Below are positions 22,489-33,391 of a DNA stretch of 64,000 nucleotides, piece by piece; within the stretch, counting starts at the first letter, position 1; every line of letters begins with the position of its first letter. The stretch lies in contig JAFKAC010000023.1 in NCBI GenBank assembly GCA_025766275.1, positions 1-64,000 on the forward strand, given 5' to 3'. A program made the translations under genes and the position numbers. Below the pieces are notes generated by a model that did no database searches, was not told the DNA's origin, and worked only from the letters and a program-made list of their open reading frames with translations. Source of the stretch: Lactarius indigo (lineage: Eukaryota > Basidiomycota > Agaricomycetes > Russulales > Russulaceae).

Positions 22489-23130
22489 GCCAGGATCACA
22501 TCATGGACAAGGCTGTCCAGATTGTTGAGTGTGTTTGCACCAGTCTGGTAGAACCAATTCATCAGATGATATACCAATGCATTCAAATAAGGTGCAAATG
22601 GTTTTGGTGTCCCTGATAGACCAAAGGAGTCATTGCATTGGCAAGAGTCATGGTCTGTTTTGTTGATAAACATTGGAGCATCGGTGAGATCTTCAATTGT
22701 AATGCCATTTTTTGGATCATTGGATGGCCAATTGGTGAAACAGTGGAATAGCCCAAATTGGTTTGGTATGGTTTCACAGATGAAAGGACTGGGAGTGGGA
22801 TTGTTGACTTGCATCGAAGACATGGGCCATGAAGAGGGAGTAGACAATACTGGAGAAGGTGAGGGTGAGGATCTGGTGTTATTGATTGGCTATAGATGCT
22901 TAGTGCTGCCATCTGTGCCAATAGAAGTAGATCACTTGCCCTCCCAAACCAAGCAGGAATGTGCTGCTTTCAAGTGGGCCAATGCAAAGCAACAGGGGCA
23001 TCTATATCTCCATCACCATGCTCTTCAATATGCTCTGGCTCCAGGAGCATGGTGGGTGCTGGAAGAGATGCTGGGTCTGGGCCATCTAGCTCATTGTCAT
23101 TGTTGCAGTCAACATTCTTGAGTGTACAAT

Positions 23131-23621
23131 CAATTTAGCATCCAGTGAAACAATGGAGGATCAACATACCAAGCTGCCCCTTACAAAGTCTGGATCTCCA
23201 AGCACCTCTACCTCCTCCAGCCCAATATCAACAGTGTCCTGGCAGATTTCAGACCAGTCATTTTGGAAAATCAATGAAATGAAACCTAAAGACAGGACTA
23301 AGAGCTAACATTATTAGGACTCATCTGTGCAGCTTGACTTTTCAATCTCAGGTTTTGAGTCTCAGGTGGTTTGAACTTCATTGGCACATTCCTTTTGCAG
23401 TGGATCTGGTGAACACTATGTGCTCAAGCAGTTCCATTGGTAAGCTTTACTCCACATCAATCACATTCAACCATGTATTGGATAAGTGTGGGGCCACGAG
23501 TCAGAAGAAATGGCACAGAGTAGTCCACATGTAAAGTCAACTTAGAGGCCCATTGTGATGTTCAAGTGTTGGCTGAGCCAGCAACATCTGAGGAATCAGA
23601 AAAATCACTAAGTCAACTAAC
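23131..23621. other. Spacer upstream of the DUF6698-like gene
   Basis: Short frames only. It may contain the very N-terminus of the Plavaka protein on the minus strand, but I found no zinc finger that would confirm this. Confidence 0.35.
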
Positions 23622-25269
23622 ATGTCATTCCTGAACTTGGCCACCATGTTCCATTGCCCTCAACCTTCTCATATCCAACCCACCTATGCAACAGCTCACC
23701 AGCAGCAACCCTGCTACCCTCTCAACTCTCCTCTATCTACATCCCCACAACAGTCTGATGAAGACAGAAGCAGCAATCAAGATGACTACAGACTCCACAG
23801 CAATGTGAGAACAACCAAGAAGACCATGACCCTAGAATGAAGTGTAAATTGGGACACAAGCTACTGTGACATGCCCTACTGGTTAAAGCTGGTAGGAAGA
23901 AATGGAAGTGAGGCTGTACCATGTAAGTCAGTGCAACCATTGTTGGCAGTGTATCATCTCAAAAACAGCCTCAGGACCACAAAACAAGACACACTGAAAG
24001 CTTACAAGAAAGCTGGTAGATGGATGGATGGTCTGTGTATACAGACATGGTTGGACCTTAATGAGGCCTTCCAGATTGGACTGGCTGAGGATGGTTTCTT
24101 TGAGATTAAAACAATGGAGGACAATGAAAGGTGGGTCCCTTTTCTTTGGCACATATACCCACTGACTACACCAACAGGGAAGACAACAATGCAAACCATG
24201 TCACATATATCAAGCTATATCATGGGGTGCTTGCTCAGGTGCTGAACTTCAAGAAGACAATTGAAGAATTTGGTGATGACTTTGAATCAATCATGGATCT
24301 TATTGCACTGGTAAGAATATTTTTACTCATCATGTCACTACTCATTGTCTGTATTAGATGGATAAGGATTCGCAGAGTGCTCGACAGCAAGATACAAACA
24401 AGATGAAGGAAGGAATTTCAGAGTTCTTCACCTGCAATGCTCAAGCTGGTGAGCCAGTTCTGTGAGACAAGATGGGCCATGGGTTCAACCATGTCAGTAC
24501 AGTGCATGCACTCTGTCCCTGTGCCTTCATATATGTCTTTGACCATAATCTGATGTACATACTTGATGACCTATCTCTTCTGTACTGATGTCCGTGTGTA
24601 GATTTCTTGAGAACATCACAGGTGGCATGGTCCCAATCACTGCCACTGACCTCCCCAACTTCCTTTATAACAAGGACAAGGCAGATAAACTTTTTGAAGC
24701 TGATCTGGAGGATTGGGATATTGAGCAAGGCCTATTACAGTCACCCCTGTGCTTATGGGTAAGTTATTTCCCCTCTGATGTTGCTTTCAGTTCCTGTTGA
24801 CCACATAGTTGTTCAAAAGCATCTTCATGGGGAATGGCTTTTGGGAACCCACTGACAAGAAAAGGAAGTCCACTGTTGCCAAGATCAACAGCTTGACCCA
24901 GGTGACACCTTCAACAATTACATATGCAGTTGCTCAGGTATGGTCCCATTTTGTCTTTATTCATTCAAAATCTGTTAGGCTCGTTTTGCGCTTTCCTCTT
25001 GTAAAGAATGGGGCACTAAAGACAGGAACTTTATCTTACAAGACTTTTACCTTGCTATTCTAGAACTGTTTGAAGACAGTGACAACAAATGGGCTATGGA
25101 AACGCTGGCATGGTGGAATCAGTATGTATTGAGTTTACTTTCAGACATGTCTAACAACAGCCCACTGCACAGAAAGATATTCTTCAACAAACCAAGTACT
25201 AAAGGCAAGGGTGACAACCATCCACAGAAAAGTGACAATGACAGTTGGTCAAAGGCCAAACTCACTTGA
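23622..25269 (+). pseudogene. DUF6698-like gene, decayed
   Basis: Plus-strand coding blocks separated by short GT-AG introns (for example 24311-24357 and 24938-24978) resemble the basidiomycete DUF6698 family. Blocks include KMKEGISEFFTCNAQAGEPVL then DKMGHGFNH, LPNFLYNKDKADKLFEADLE, TPSTITYAVAQ, and ARFALSSCKEWGTKDRNFI ending ETLAWWN. At least two TGA codons interrupt otherwise continuous frames (23838-23840, and one between VL and DKMG near 24462), both placed where Arg is plausible. DUF6698 genes are numerous in Agaricomycetes, often near transposons, and have no known function. The 5' exon (23622-23839) is tentative. Confidence 0.6.
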
Positions 25270-26049
25270 TTGGAATGTGCAGCGAAACGGCACCAACCAT
25301 CTGAAGAGTAGACTGCAGTGTGTGTTGTCTCCTTGCCTTGGTTTGGCTCAACTTCTGTGGCTCTGGGACTGTGTCTCAAGGTGCTTGTACTGCTTGGATC
25401 TTGGCTCATCATGCTCAGTCTCTTGGACCCTGTTGCTTGCCCCTATGGACTCTGTTGCCTTCTTGGCTTTGGTGCTTTAGATACTTTGGTCACGTCATGT
25501 ATCATATTATGATAATATAATGTATTACTTTATTTGCTGTTATGTACACATAAATGTTAGTGGGATGATAACAATGTAAGCAATGCCTGGCTGACAATGT
25601 TAGGCTTAGCCAAGAATACAAGGCCTCATGAGGTTCACACAGACTATTTGGCATTAGCTGGAAATGATAAGTTCAATGAGGCTTGGTGGACCTTTTGTGG
25701 ACTTTGACTGATTTCAAGTCCTATGAGGGCTTTCAGGAATTTTAAGTGCTTTTGGATCTTACAAGGCTGGCAAGCCTTAGAGAGGAATATAAGCCATTAA
25801 ATGGCTTGCCAAGGCATTTCACAGATTTAAATCACCTCACAATCTCCACATCCTACACCACATTGTCACCCTGCCCCTTACTCATTCACCAACAACAAAT
25901 CTCTACATCATTTCACACCAGACGTCTTGTCTTCTGCCATCCTTACCCTCATCTTTTGCAAAATGTTTATCCTACTATCATCAAACACTAAATCTAATCT
26001 GTCCTACTATACTCAGAACCCATTGGTCCAGTTGTCATGATAAGTCATA
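25270..26049. other. Spacer, nothing recognised
   Basis: AT-rich, with short frames at 25318-25520 and 25746-25991 that lack motifs or splice context. No shared repeat detected. Confidence 0.4.
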
Positions 26050-26149
26050 CTGCTACATTTGCCTTGTTCTCCATTTTGCACACTCCTTTGTCCTGTATGT
26101 AGAACAACACTCCTTGTATTCTGTGGCCCTGTGTTACACTCCTTGTAGT
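26050..26149 (+). repeat. Left fragment of an LTR-E split by element F
   Basis: Sequence such as CCTTGTTCTC, CACTCCTTTGTCC and GTGTTACA-CTCCTTGTA matches, in order, the middle of LTR-E as seen on the minus strand at 46060-46200. Element F starts within it at 26150; the right half resumes at 34168. The left limit is uncertain because homology fades before 26050. Confidence 0.6.
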
Positions 26150-26925
26150 TGTAGCGGTATGACTTATCGCGACAACTAGACCAAGAAAGAGTGTAAGTGA
26201 ACTGAGCTGGGAACACACTCAAGCCTAGCGCGGAGACAAGTCACGCGCCGAACGTACAGTCACTGCGGAGGGTATGCACACGTGAGACCTTTATACAAGG
26301 TCAAAGGCAAGGTGATCACGCAGTGGCACGCTGAGTGGAGAACCAAGAGGACAAGTTAACATTGGAGAAGTGAGGGATATACAAAGGAAATGCGCACCTG
26401 AGTGGAGAACCAAGAGGACAAGTTGGTTCCACTCAGGACGCTACATGAGGGTTTATATACACTGCTGCGGCTGAGTTCAAATTACTATAGAACCTTATTA
26501 CTAAAGGTACGTGTAATAGTAATGAGTCAGGCGCTGACGCGTCGTATCTAATAATAGCGTTATCTATTGTGCTGACTGATGCATAGTCATTAACGCTGAC
26601 AGAACAACTGACGTGTCTTTATCTATGAGTCACAACCCTATGACAACGTAGTCTAGAACTATCTAGAATGTTCCCTGCTTATCATCCAATGAGAAATTAC
26701 TGTACTAATGTGGAAGGTACCCTAAAGAGGTAACACCCATTAAGGAAGTTACTATCCCAGGGTCACGTGCTTGTGGGTGCACATGTTGGCATCATGTGAC
26801 TGACCATCTTATCATGTCTAATGATAAGGACTTGGATGTTTGACACAACGTTAGAGACTCATATCTCTACCAAATAAATCCGTAAAAATGCGGAAAAATA
26901 GGGCAAAAATAGAGCGTCCGTGACA
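26150..26925 (-). repeat. 3' LTR of element F (776 bp)
   Basis: Its plus-strand start TGTAGCGG and end CGTGACA define TG...CA boundaries. It contains a direct repeat of GAGTGGAGAACCAAGAGGAC near 26333 and 26402, and a minus-strand TATATAAA box. It is preceded on the element strand by a purine-rich tract (minus strand of the run ending 26937), the likely plus-strand primer. Confidence 0.92.
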
Positions 26926-26937
26926 TCACCCCCCTCC

Positions 26938-29900
26938 TTAAGGGTCGACGTCCGCGTTGGCCAATGTATCCACATGATGAGCTTGCCAAGGTAAGGACGC
27001 GTATATAAGAGCCGCTATTTTTCTAGGCGCACCCGGGTTTGAGGAATGGAATTCCTTTACCGCATCAGGGGCGTGTGCCAGATTTTTAGCCGGTTCCCAT
27101 GTGTCCTCACCCTCACCGTATCCTTTCCAACGGACGAGGTACTTAAGAGTACGACCGAAGAGTTTGGAATCTCTTATGTGGTCAACTTCATACTCTTCTT
27201 CTCCCTCGATCGTTACTGGATCGGGTGGTGGAGGCGTGAGCCCGTTGACTTCGTTTCCTTTGTAAGGAGAGAGACGGTCTACATGAAATACATCATGGAT
27301 CCGTAATGCAGGGGGGAGTGCAAGCTTGTAGTCGACGTCACTTATGACTTTAGTGACTTCAAATGGGCCTAGTTGCTTAGGTCCTAATTTGGTCGACTGC
27401 TGATGTATCTTTATCTGCTTTGCTTGCAACCAGACTTTATCCCCAACGTTAAAGGAGTATGGCTTAGTCCTTTGTTCAACGTCTGTCTGCATTCGCCTTT
27501 TACTTAGGCGTAGAGCCGCTTCTGCATCCTTACGAGCGGAAACTAAGTGCTGAAGGCGCTTGTCGAGCAGTGGAATCCCCGTAGGCCTACCAGCAGGAAT
27601 AGTGAAGTCCGGTGTGAAGCCGTATAGTAGCTCAAAGGGGGTATGACCCGTGGCTGAGTTGAGCCTACTATTGACTACAAATTCTGCTGTAGGAAGCAGG
27701 TCTGCCCAATCATCCTGCCTCTTGCTAATGAACATGCGCAAGTATATTTCAACTTCTTGATTTTTGCGCTCAACCTGTCCATTAGCTTGAGGGTGATAGG
27801 CTGTAGTTAGACCTGCGTCTATTCCAAGTCGCTTGTAAAGGGCACGCATGCTTCGCGCTGCAAATTGGGGTCCTCTATCGCTTATGACTTTGCGAGGGAT
27901 CCCATGCAGAGGGAAGATTTGCTCAAAGTAGATGGATGCCACCCCATCAGCCGTAATCTGAGAAGTCACGGGGAACAGATGAATCTGTTTGGTGTAGTGA
28001 TCTACGACGTTTAAGATCATATCTTTCCCATGTGACATAGGCAGTGGACCGATTAGATCGACCCCGACTATCTGCCATGGTCCTTCAGGTACTTCTTGCG
28101 GCTGTATGGTTGCTTTGGGGTGTAGATCTTTGTGATAGCGTTGGCAACGATCACATCCTTCTACGTATGAGGCTATAAAGCCTGACATGCGTGGCCACCA
28201 ATAATAGCGACTAACTAGCTCGATGGTTCCGTTCTTTCCAGGGTGTCCGGTAGTGACCGAATCGTGGCAAGACTTTACTACGTCTCTACGAAGGGCACGA
28301 TCGTTTGGGACATATAATTTACCCCGGTGGTAAACAAAACCGTCTTCTTCTTCCCACATCAGGACGCCATCTGTGAGAGCTTTAGGAGCGGTCTTAGAGA
28401 TGCTTTTAAGACCCTCTATAACTTCAGCTTCTCGAATAGATGCGAGCTTGATACAATTCCCTAAGGAATCTATTTCAGGGATGAAGTGCGCTTTAGCGGC
28501 AGCTAGGAAGTGCTCAGGTTTTAACACCTGGACCTGGCGGTTGTCTTCAGAGTCTCGGACTTGGTCTCGTGAGAAGCGACTTAATGCATCGGCTTGCATG
28601 GATTCTCCTTTCTTATAAGTGATTTTGAAGGTGAACCGACTTAAGAATAAGGCCCATCTAGCTTGGCGCCTATTTAAGTCTTTCATGGTTGTCCACCACT
28701 GCATATTCTTATGGTCGGTGATCACTTCAAAAGAGATGCCTTCGAGGAAGTGTCTCCAGTCCTCTAAGGCGCGGATTAAGCCGAGCATTTCTCTGTCGTA
28801 GATCTCGTAGTTGCGTTCCTCTTTGCTCATGGACTGTGAGCGATACGCAACGGGGTGCCAGAGACCGTCCGGGTATTTCTGAGTTAGAATACCGCCAGTA
28901 GCAAATCCTGAAGCGTCGACCTCGACTCTAGTTGGAAGGTTCGGATCGTAAACCTTAAGAATAGGTTCTTGTACGAAACGTTCCTTCAACAGGTCAAAGG
29001 CTTTCTGCTGTTCAGACTGCCAGATCCAAGGAGTGTCTTTCTTAGTAAGGTCATGAAGGGGTCGGGCAATAGCCGCGAAATCCTTGATGAACCTCCTATA
29101 GAAATTGGCGAACCCGATGAATGCTCTTACTTCTTTGAGCATAGTCGGGGTTGGCCACTCCCTTACTGCAGAGACCTTGCCAGGGTCCATCTGCACTTCT
29201 CCGGGACGGATAATCATCCCAAGATACTCCATTTCTTGCTTCTCAAAATCGCACTTCTCAGGCTTGAGATAGAGGTCGTATTGCTCTAACCGTGTTAACA
29301 CTTCGCGTACTACTTTGCGATGGTGTTTAAGGTTATTGCTATAGATGAGAATATCATCCATGTATACGGCAACCTCTCCTTGTGCGATAAGATCAGCAAA
29401 GACGGCGTTCATTAAGGCTTGGAAGGTGGCGGGGCTATTAGTCATGCCAAAGTACATGACTTTTGGCTCATATAGACCCCTATTGGTAACAATGGCACCT
29501 TTCCATTCATCGCCTTCTTTGATGCGGATGTTATGATATCCCCATCGAACGTCGAATTTAGTGAAGTATTGAGCTCCCTTAAGCCTATTAATGATATCGG
29601 CGGCGAGTGGAAGTGGATATCGGTTCTTAATGGTGATTTTGTTAAGACACCGATAGTCTTGGACTAGACGGAGCTTGCCGTCCTTCTTCTTTATGAAGAA
29701 CACAGGGGATGCCATTGGTGACTTAGATGGCACTAGATATCCTTTCCCTATATGTTCGTCTAAGAATTTGTCCAATTCTACTTGCTCACTGGGTGACATG
29801 GGGTACGTTTTGACCTTCCAGTGTTTAACTGCATCTGGTTCAAGGTCTATAGCGTGATCCCATGGTTGATGCTCAGGGAGTCTCTGGGATTCTTCCTCAG

Positions 29901-30813
29901 AGAAGACTTTTGCGAAGTCACGATAGTGTTCGGGGACCATCTCTTCGAAGGTCTTCTTTGGTTTGGAGGTTATCGCTTTCTTGGCAATCTGCTGAGAGTA
30001 CGTGAAACCGGCCAAACAGAAAACTTCGTCAGAGACTGTGTCCAACACTTTCTCCGCAAGGAGACGGCGGCGTTCCATACGGTTTGCCATAATGCGCGTC
30101 ACCTCTATCTCTATCTCCGGTGCGGCTATTTCAGCGCTGGAGTTGAGACGCATAGTGCCTTCCTGCCAATTTATGTGCGGGTTCCAATGTCTAAGCCAGG
30201 GTAGTCCCAATATTACTCGTTCTGGGCCTAGTGAAGTGACCATAAAGTCGAACTTTTCTGCACTAGGACCGACTTTGAGAACGAGTGTTACTTTGTGGGT
30301 GATACTACCGGCTTCATTGAGCGTCCCATCAATATTGTATAGGATAATGGGATGCTCTAGCGGAACTTGCAACATCTTGTGGCGGTCAGCGTACTTTTTG
30401 TCCAGGAACAACAAAGTTGCTCCAGAGTCTACCATGGCTGCTACTTTTACAGTACGATGACGTCCTTGTAATTCAACAGAAATATGAAAATGAGATCTGC
30501 TATCTTTTGTTTCGGGAATAATACATGAAGAAAGCGCTGCATCAGAAGTCATCACTTGCGGCGCTGCTACAAATTGTGGAGCAATCGGAACACTAATATT
30601 ATTGTTCATCTCCGAGGCAGATGTAGATGTAGAATCAGAACAGGAAGCCGAGACATCACTACTATCAACATGACAGGCAGAAACGAAATGGTACATAGGA
30701 ATTACAGATTGGTCCGAGTCCGAAACGAGGCGAGATTGTAGGCATATCTTACAACTACACGAAGCCGAGTCAACCGTATCTGTTTTACAGGGGGAGTCCG
30801 CAGCTATGACCAC
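26938..30813 (-). CDS. pol: Pol polyprotein of element F: PR-RT-RNH-INT-chromodomain
   Basis: About 1291 residues, uninterrupted. Order: Ser/Thr-rich leader; retropepsin with DSGAT at residues 129-133; RT with WGYHN and catalytic YMDD near 483; RNase H with the EVDASG motif; integrase with an HHCC zinc finger (GHPGKNG then CDRCQ), first catalytic Asp in VDLIGPL near 919, second in SDRGPQF, and Glu in QANGQVERKN; a GPY-like region; and a C-terminal chromodomain from about 1204 (YLVRWKGYGEGEDTWEP). Such chromodomains can direct insertion to modified chromatin. The first codon listed is GTG; the frame opens about ten codons upstream at the gag stop, so a -1 frameshift from gag is likely. Confidence 0.93.
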   Translation of the reverse strand: MVIAADSPCKTDTVDSASCSCKICLQSRLVSDSDQSVIPMYHFVSACHVDSSDVSASCSDSTSTSASEMNNNISVPIAPQFVAAPQVMTSDAALSSCIIPETKDSRSHFHISVELQGRHRTVKVAAMVDSGATLLFLDKKYADRHKMLQVPLEHPIILYNIDGTLNEAGSITHKVTLVLKVGPSAEKFDFMVTSLGPERVILGLPWLRHWNPHINWQEGTMRLNSSAEIAAPEIEIEVTRIMANRMERRRLLAEKVLDTVSDEVFCLAGFTYSQQIAKKAITSKPKKTFEEMVPEHYRDFAKVFSEEESQRLPEHQPWDHAIDLEPDAVKHWKVKTYPMSPSEQVELDKFLDEHIGKGYLVPSKSPMASPVFFIKKKDGKLRLVQDYRCLNKITIKNRYPLPLAADIINRLKGAQYFTKFDVRWGYHNIRIKEGDEWKGAIVTNRGLYEPKVMYFGMTNSPATFQALMNAVFADLIAQGEVAVYMDDILIYSNNLKHHRKVVREVLTRLEQYDLYLKPEKCDFEKQEMEYLGMIIRPGEVQMDPGKVSAVREWPTPTMLKEVRAFIGFANFYRRFIKDFAAIARPLHDLTKKDTPWIWQSEQQKAFDLLKERFVQEPILKVYDPNLPTRVEVDASGFATGGILTQKYPDGLWHPVAYRSQSMSKEERNYEIYDREMLGLIRALEDWRHFLEGISFEVITDHKNMQWWTTMKDLNRRQARWALFLSRFTFKITYKKGESMQADALSRFSRDQVRDSEDNRQVQVLKPEHFLAAAKAHFIPEIDSLGNCIKLASIREAEVIEGLKSISKTAPKALTDGVLMWEEEDGFVYHRGKLYVPNDRALRRDVVKSCHDSVTTGHPGKNGTIELVSRYYWWPRMSGFIASYVEGCDRCQRYHKDLHPKATIQPQEVPEGPWQIVGVDLIGPLPMSHGKDMILNVVDHYTKQIHLFPVTSQITADGVASIYFEQIFPLHGIPRKVISDRGPQFAARSMRALYKRLGIDAGLTTAYHPQANGQVERKNQEVEIYLRMFISKRQDDWADLLPTAEFVVNSRLNSATGHTPFELLYGFTPDFTIPAGRPTGIPLLDKRLQHLVSARKDAEAALRLSKRRMQTDVEQRTKPYSFNVGDKVWLQAKQIKIHQQSTKLGPKQLGPFEVTKVISDVDYKLALPPALRIHDVFHVDRLSPYKGNEVNGLTPPPPDPVTIEGEEEYEVDHIRDSKLFGRTLKYLVRWKGYGEGEDTWEPAKNLAHAPDAVKEFHSSNPGAPRKIAALIYASLPWQAHHVDTLANADVDP

Positions 30814-30821
30814 CCCTGGAT

Positions 30822-32048
30822 CTAAAAAGCCACCTTAAGAGCGTTGATCTGCTCTTGCTGGGCTGTGAGCGCCGCCAATAACTTTGCCACGTCTGCCTGG
30901 GACGTATTGGCTTTGGGCGGTGCGGGAATGCTTGATTGGGCGGTGGAAGCCACCGACTGACTGGAAGAAGGTTGGGAGGGGGTCTCCTCACTACTGGCCA
31001 CAGCTTTCGCTTTGGCGGGTTTCCCCATGAATTTGAGCATGCAGACGGGTGCCCGATGTCCGACTTTTTGACAATGGTGGCACACGTCGCGTTCGTGATT
31101 TCCATCCTTCTTTGAGTGGTCCTTAGACCCACACCCGTAACACTTGCCTTGCATGTGTTTCTGATAATCTTGCCGGGTCTTTCCGCCGGATGCGGGCTTG
31201 CTCATGCCGGATCCCTGCTGACGTGATGCATCAACTTGCATCGCGTCTGGATCGGACGGCTTGCCTGTAGGCAAGATCGACTGGCTAGACGAACCGCCCT
31301 TCTTTTCCGAGTCCCTCTGTCTCAGTCGCTGATCTAGCGACTGTGAGACCTGTTTGAGGTCGTCGAAGTCGACGTGGGCCTTGTCCGTCAAGGCAAGAGC
31401 ATCTTTTACGCGGTCTGAAAGACTGTCGTAGAAGCGGGTGCGGAGGTCTGCTTTAGACCATCCAGTCTGTCCAGAGTACTGTTCGAACACGGATCGGTAC
31501 TCTGCAACCGATCCGCGGCCCTGTTTTGTCTTCTTCAGCTGCTCCCTCGCTGTTTCTGTAGTGTCGAGGGGCGAGAACCGTCGGTTGAACTCTTTGACGA
31601 ATTCGTCCCAAGAGCTACTGAACGGGATGTTATTTGACTGAAGTTGTTCGAGGTAAGGGAGAGCCCATGACTTGGCTTCCCCTTCCATAAGGTTAAGAAC
31701 CGCCATAATCCAGCGGTCTTCTGCCCGGAAGTACATGCCCTGGGCCGGGTCCCAGGTGTTCATAGCGTCCTGCTGTGAGCCTGCCCAATTGTGGAAGGCT
31801 GCAAGGAAGTGACGGGCATCTGTAGAGTTGCCTTTCCCATCCCATGCTTTGGGACGGGCCACTACTTCCTTGTGTTTGGGGCTAGGCTTGGCCGCGGTTG
31901 CTGAAACCTGTGCGGTCAAGTCCGTGACTTTTTGTGTTAAAATACCGACTACCTGGCCTAGATCGCTAATGAGGCGAAGGCAGTCGTTGAGAGTTGGGGG
32001 CGGGGCAGGAGCTGTTGGTGTGGGGGGAGCGGCGGCGGCTGCGGACAT
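30822..32048 (-). CDS. gag: Gag protein of element F
   Basis: About 408 residues from an ATG at 32048. An Ala/Pro-rich start and a coiled-coil-like stretch (LISDLGQVVGILTQKV) come first. A Gag core with WDEFVKEFNRRF follows, then two zinc-binding clusters, CYGCGSKDHSKKDG... and CHHCQKVGHRAPVC. It ends in a Gln-rich helix. The frame is also open upstream of the ATG to about 32230. The stop is TAG in the context GCTTTTTAG, and pol is in the -1 frame starting within these Ts, so slippage of a Phe tRNA before the stop could yield Gag-Pol. This is inferred. Confidence 0.88.
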   Translation of the reverse strand: MSAAAAAPPTPTAPAPPPTLNDCLRLISDLGQVVGILTQKVTDLTAQVSATAAKPSPKHKEVVARPKAWDGKGNSTDARHFLAAFHNWAGSQQDAMNTWDPAQGMYFRAEDRWIMAVLNLMEGEAKSWALPYLEQLQSNNIPFSSSWDEFVKEFNRRFSPLDTTETAREQLKKTKQGRGSVAEYRSVFEQYSGQTGWSKADLRTRFYDSLSDRVKDALALTDKAHVDFDDLKQVSQSLDQRLRQRDSEKKGGSSSQSILPTGKPSDPDAMQVDASRQQGSGMSKPASGGKTRQDYQKHMQGKCYGCGSKDHSKKDGNHERDVCHHCQKVGHRAPVCMLKFMGKPAKAKAVASSEETPSQPSSSQSVASTAQSSIPAPPKANTSQADVAKLLAALTAQQEQINALKVAF

Positions 32049-32184
32049 CCTATCTAATTCGTCTTGTCTCTTTCTTTCCTCGTACTTTTTTATCGACTCC
32101 CTTCTGTCTTCGATGAGGCGAAGCTGTTCGTCTTTGTCGAAGTCGTCCCAGTTGTCGAAGTTCTTGATCCACTCTTTTTCTTCT

Positions 32185-32805
32185 TTAGAGAGGATCGTTC
32201 TGTACTTCGAGGTTACTCCTGTGGGATACTGAGCTTGAGCTTGCGTTGCTCTCTGTTTCCCTTTGGGAGCTATCGTGGGAGTGGACGGATGGGGGAGGGG
32301 AAAGTTTGGGGATTAGTGCTGCCGCAAAGGCGATCAGCTGAGGGACGGTGAAAGGGGTGCCTGCAACAAGGCCAAATGCTCCGTGAAGTTCGAGAAGGGC
32401 GAAACGGAAGTCTCTATCGTAATAGATGGCGCGGACGTATGCTTCCGCGTCGTTCTGTGGTTCGCCTTCTAGAGAGAACCTGTAGTGGACTTCTTCACCA
32501 GCAAAAACTTCTTGCTGATAAACTACAGGGGGTGCTTGGGGGTCGTCAACGAGTGTCTCGTTGGAGGAGGAGTGCGCCGAGTGGTAGGAGTGCTCCGAAA
32601 CTACTGTCGGAGTTGGAGATGCAAATCGGGGTGAAGGGATTGGGTCAGAGGACGATTGACCTGCTCCCTGAACGTGTAGCGATGCCGAAGCAGAGGCTAA
32701 ATTTGGAGTGAAGTATGAACGTGGGGGTGATGGGGGCGCCGGAACAGGAAGGACTATTTCCTGTCTTCTCCTAAAGAGACGTCGAAGACGTTGATGGACG
32801 TTCAC
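32185..32805 (-). CDS. Leader ORF of element F upstream of gag
   Basis: 206 residues on the element strand: a basic N-terminus (HQRLRRLFRRRQ), a Pro/Ser-rich stretch, then a compact region (about 90-165) with FAGEEVHYRFSLEGEPQND and YVRAIYYDRDFRFALLELHGAFGL, and a Ser/Glu-rich tail. It overlaps the upstream-open part of gag in another frame. It could be a separate pre-gag protein, or an N-terminal Gag domain joined by frameshifting. I recognise no family. Confidence 0.5.
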   Translation of the reverse strand: MNVHQRLRRLFRRRQEIVLPVPAPPSPPRSYFTPNLASASASLHVQGAGQSSSDPIPSPRFASPTPTVVSEHSYHSAHSSSNETLVDDPQAPPVVYQQEVFAGEEVHYRFSLEGEPQNDAEAYVRAIYYDRDFRFALLELHGAFGLVAGTPFTVPQLIAFAAALIPKLSPPPSVHSHDSSQRETESNASSSSVSHRSNLEVQNDPL

Positions 32806-33379
32806 AAATATGCGAGGCAGTTTGGAAATAGGAAGGTGGTATATGTGATGACGTGTTACGACGACCGCGGAGCGCTAAGTCGAAGGTGATTGGAGAGTCC
32901 GATCAAGCAAGACCAATACACAGTGATGTTTCACACTGCGCGAGGCTGCGGCGATAACGGAACACTCAGGAATGGGGATGTGAATTTGTGCAGGAACACA
33001 AGGCTGTCTGCCGCAGTCTCCTCGACCTATTGGCTGCCTCTCACGCCGAAGCGCTCTCAAACTTTTCTGTTTACTTCGCGTACAGCTGTCGCAGGCTAGG
33101 CCTGGCAGGCTTCTCTTCCACTTGCAGCTTATCTGGCGTGGTGACCAGTTCTGCAAGCAGTACCCAGGAACTTTACTGATGACCAGATAAAGTCCTGTAG
33201 GCAAGCACAATCTATGCCGATTTTACGGACACTAGAGTTGTACCAAGATAGCGCAGATTCTGCGTACGAAGGTCCACAGGCAAAGAGTGAGGTGTGTGAC
33301 ACAAGGGACTTGTGGTCGTCAACCACCTAGAAAGGAGAGTAGAAAACGCCGGTAAGAATAAAGGGGCGTGTGAAGGAAG

Positions 33380-33391
33380 AACTTGTCCTAA
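33380..33391 (-). promoter_or_regulatory. Self-priming primer-binding site of element F
   Basis: The element-strand sequence directly after the 5' LTR, TTAGGACAAGTT, contains AGGACAAGTT. This is complementary over 10 nt to AACTTGTCCT in the 5' LTR (minus strand 33666-33657), which begins 35 nt after the first T of TATATAAA (33701). The layout matches families A, B and C with a different sequence. Confidence 0.65.

Larger units (their letters stand above)
17100..23130 (-). pseudogene. Plavaka-type DNA transposase, degenerate and multiply interrupted
   Basis: Minus-strand segments match the Plavaka group of CACTA-like fungal transposases in order: a Pro/acidic N-terminus with PNQFGLFHCFTNWPSNDP (about 22760), WQESAVMIQLPK (about 21970), AHHLAYIP (about 21530), a region ending CADGIERCLFPW (about 21290), NCLCPLCMCPKQ (about 21130), FTIDLLHDLELRVWK (about 20840), FGHSTICRF (about 20640), WHALAKLCMHT (about 20410), FLPDLKKHLLGRM (about 19670), and VMVLGNHD through FVDREMFM (about 18930-18440). 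An acidic tail lies near 17150-17340. Several stops and frameshifts show it is dead. Three later insertions (17357-18347, 18975-19561, 22086-22488) can each be removed at their duplications to restore the reading. Confidence 0.85.
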
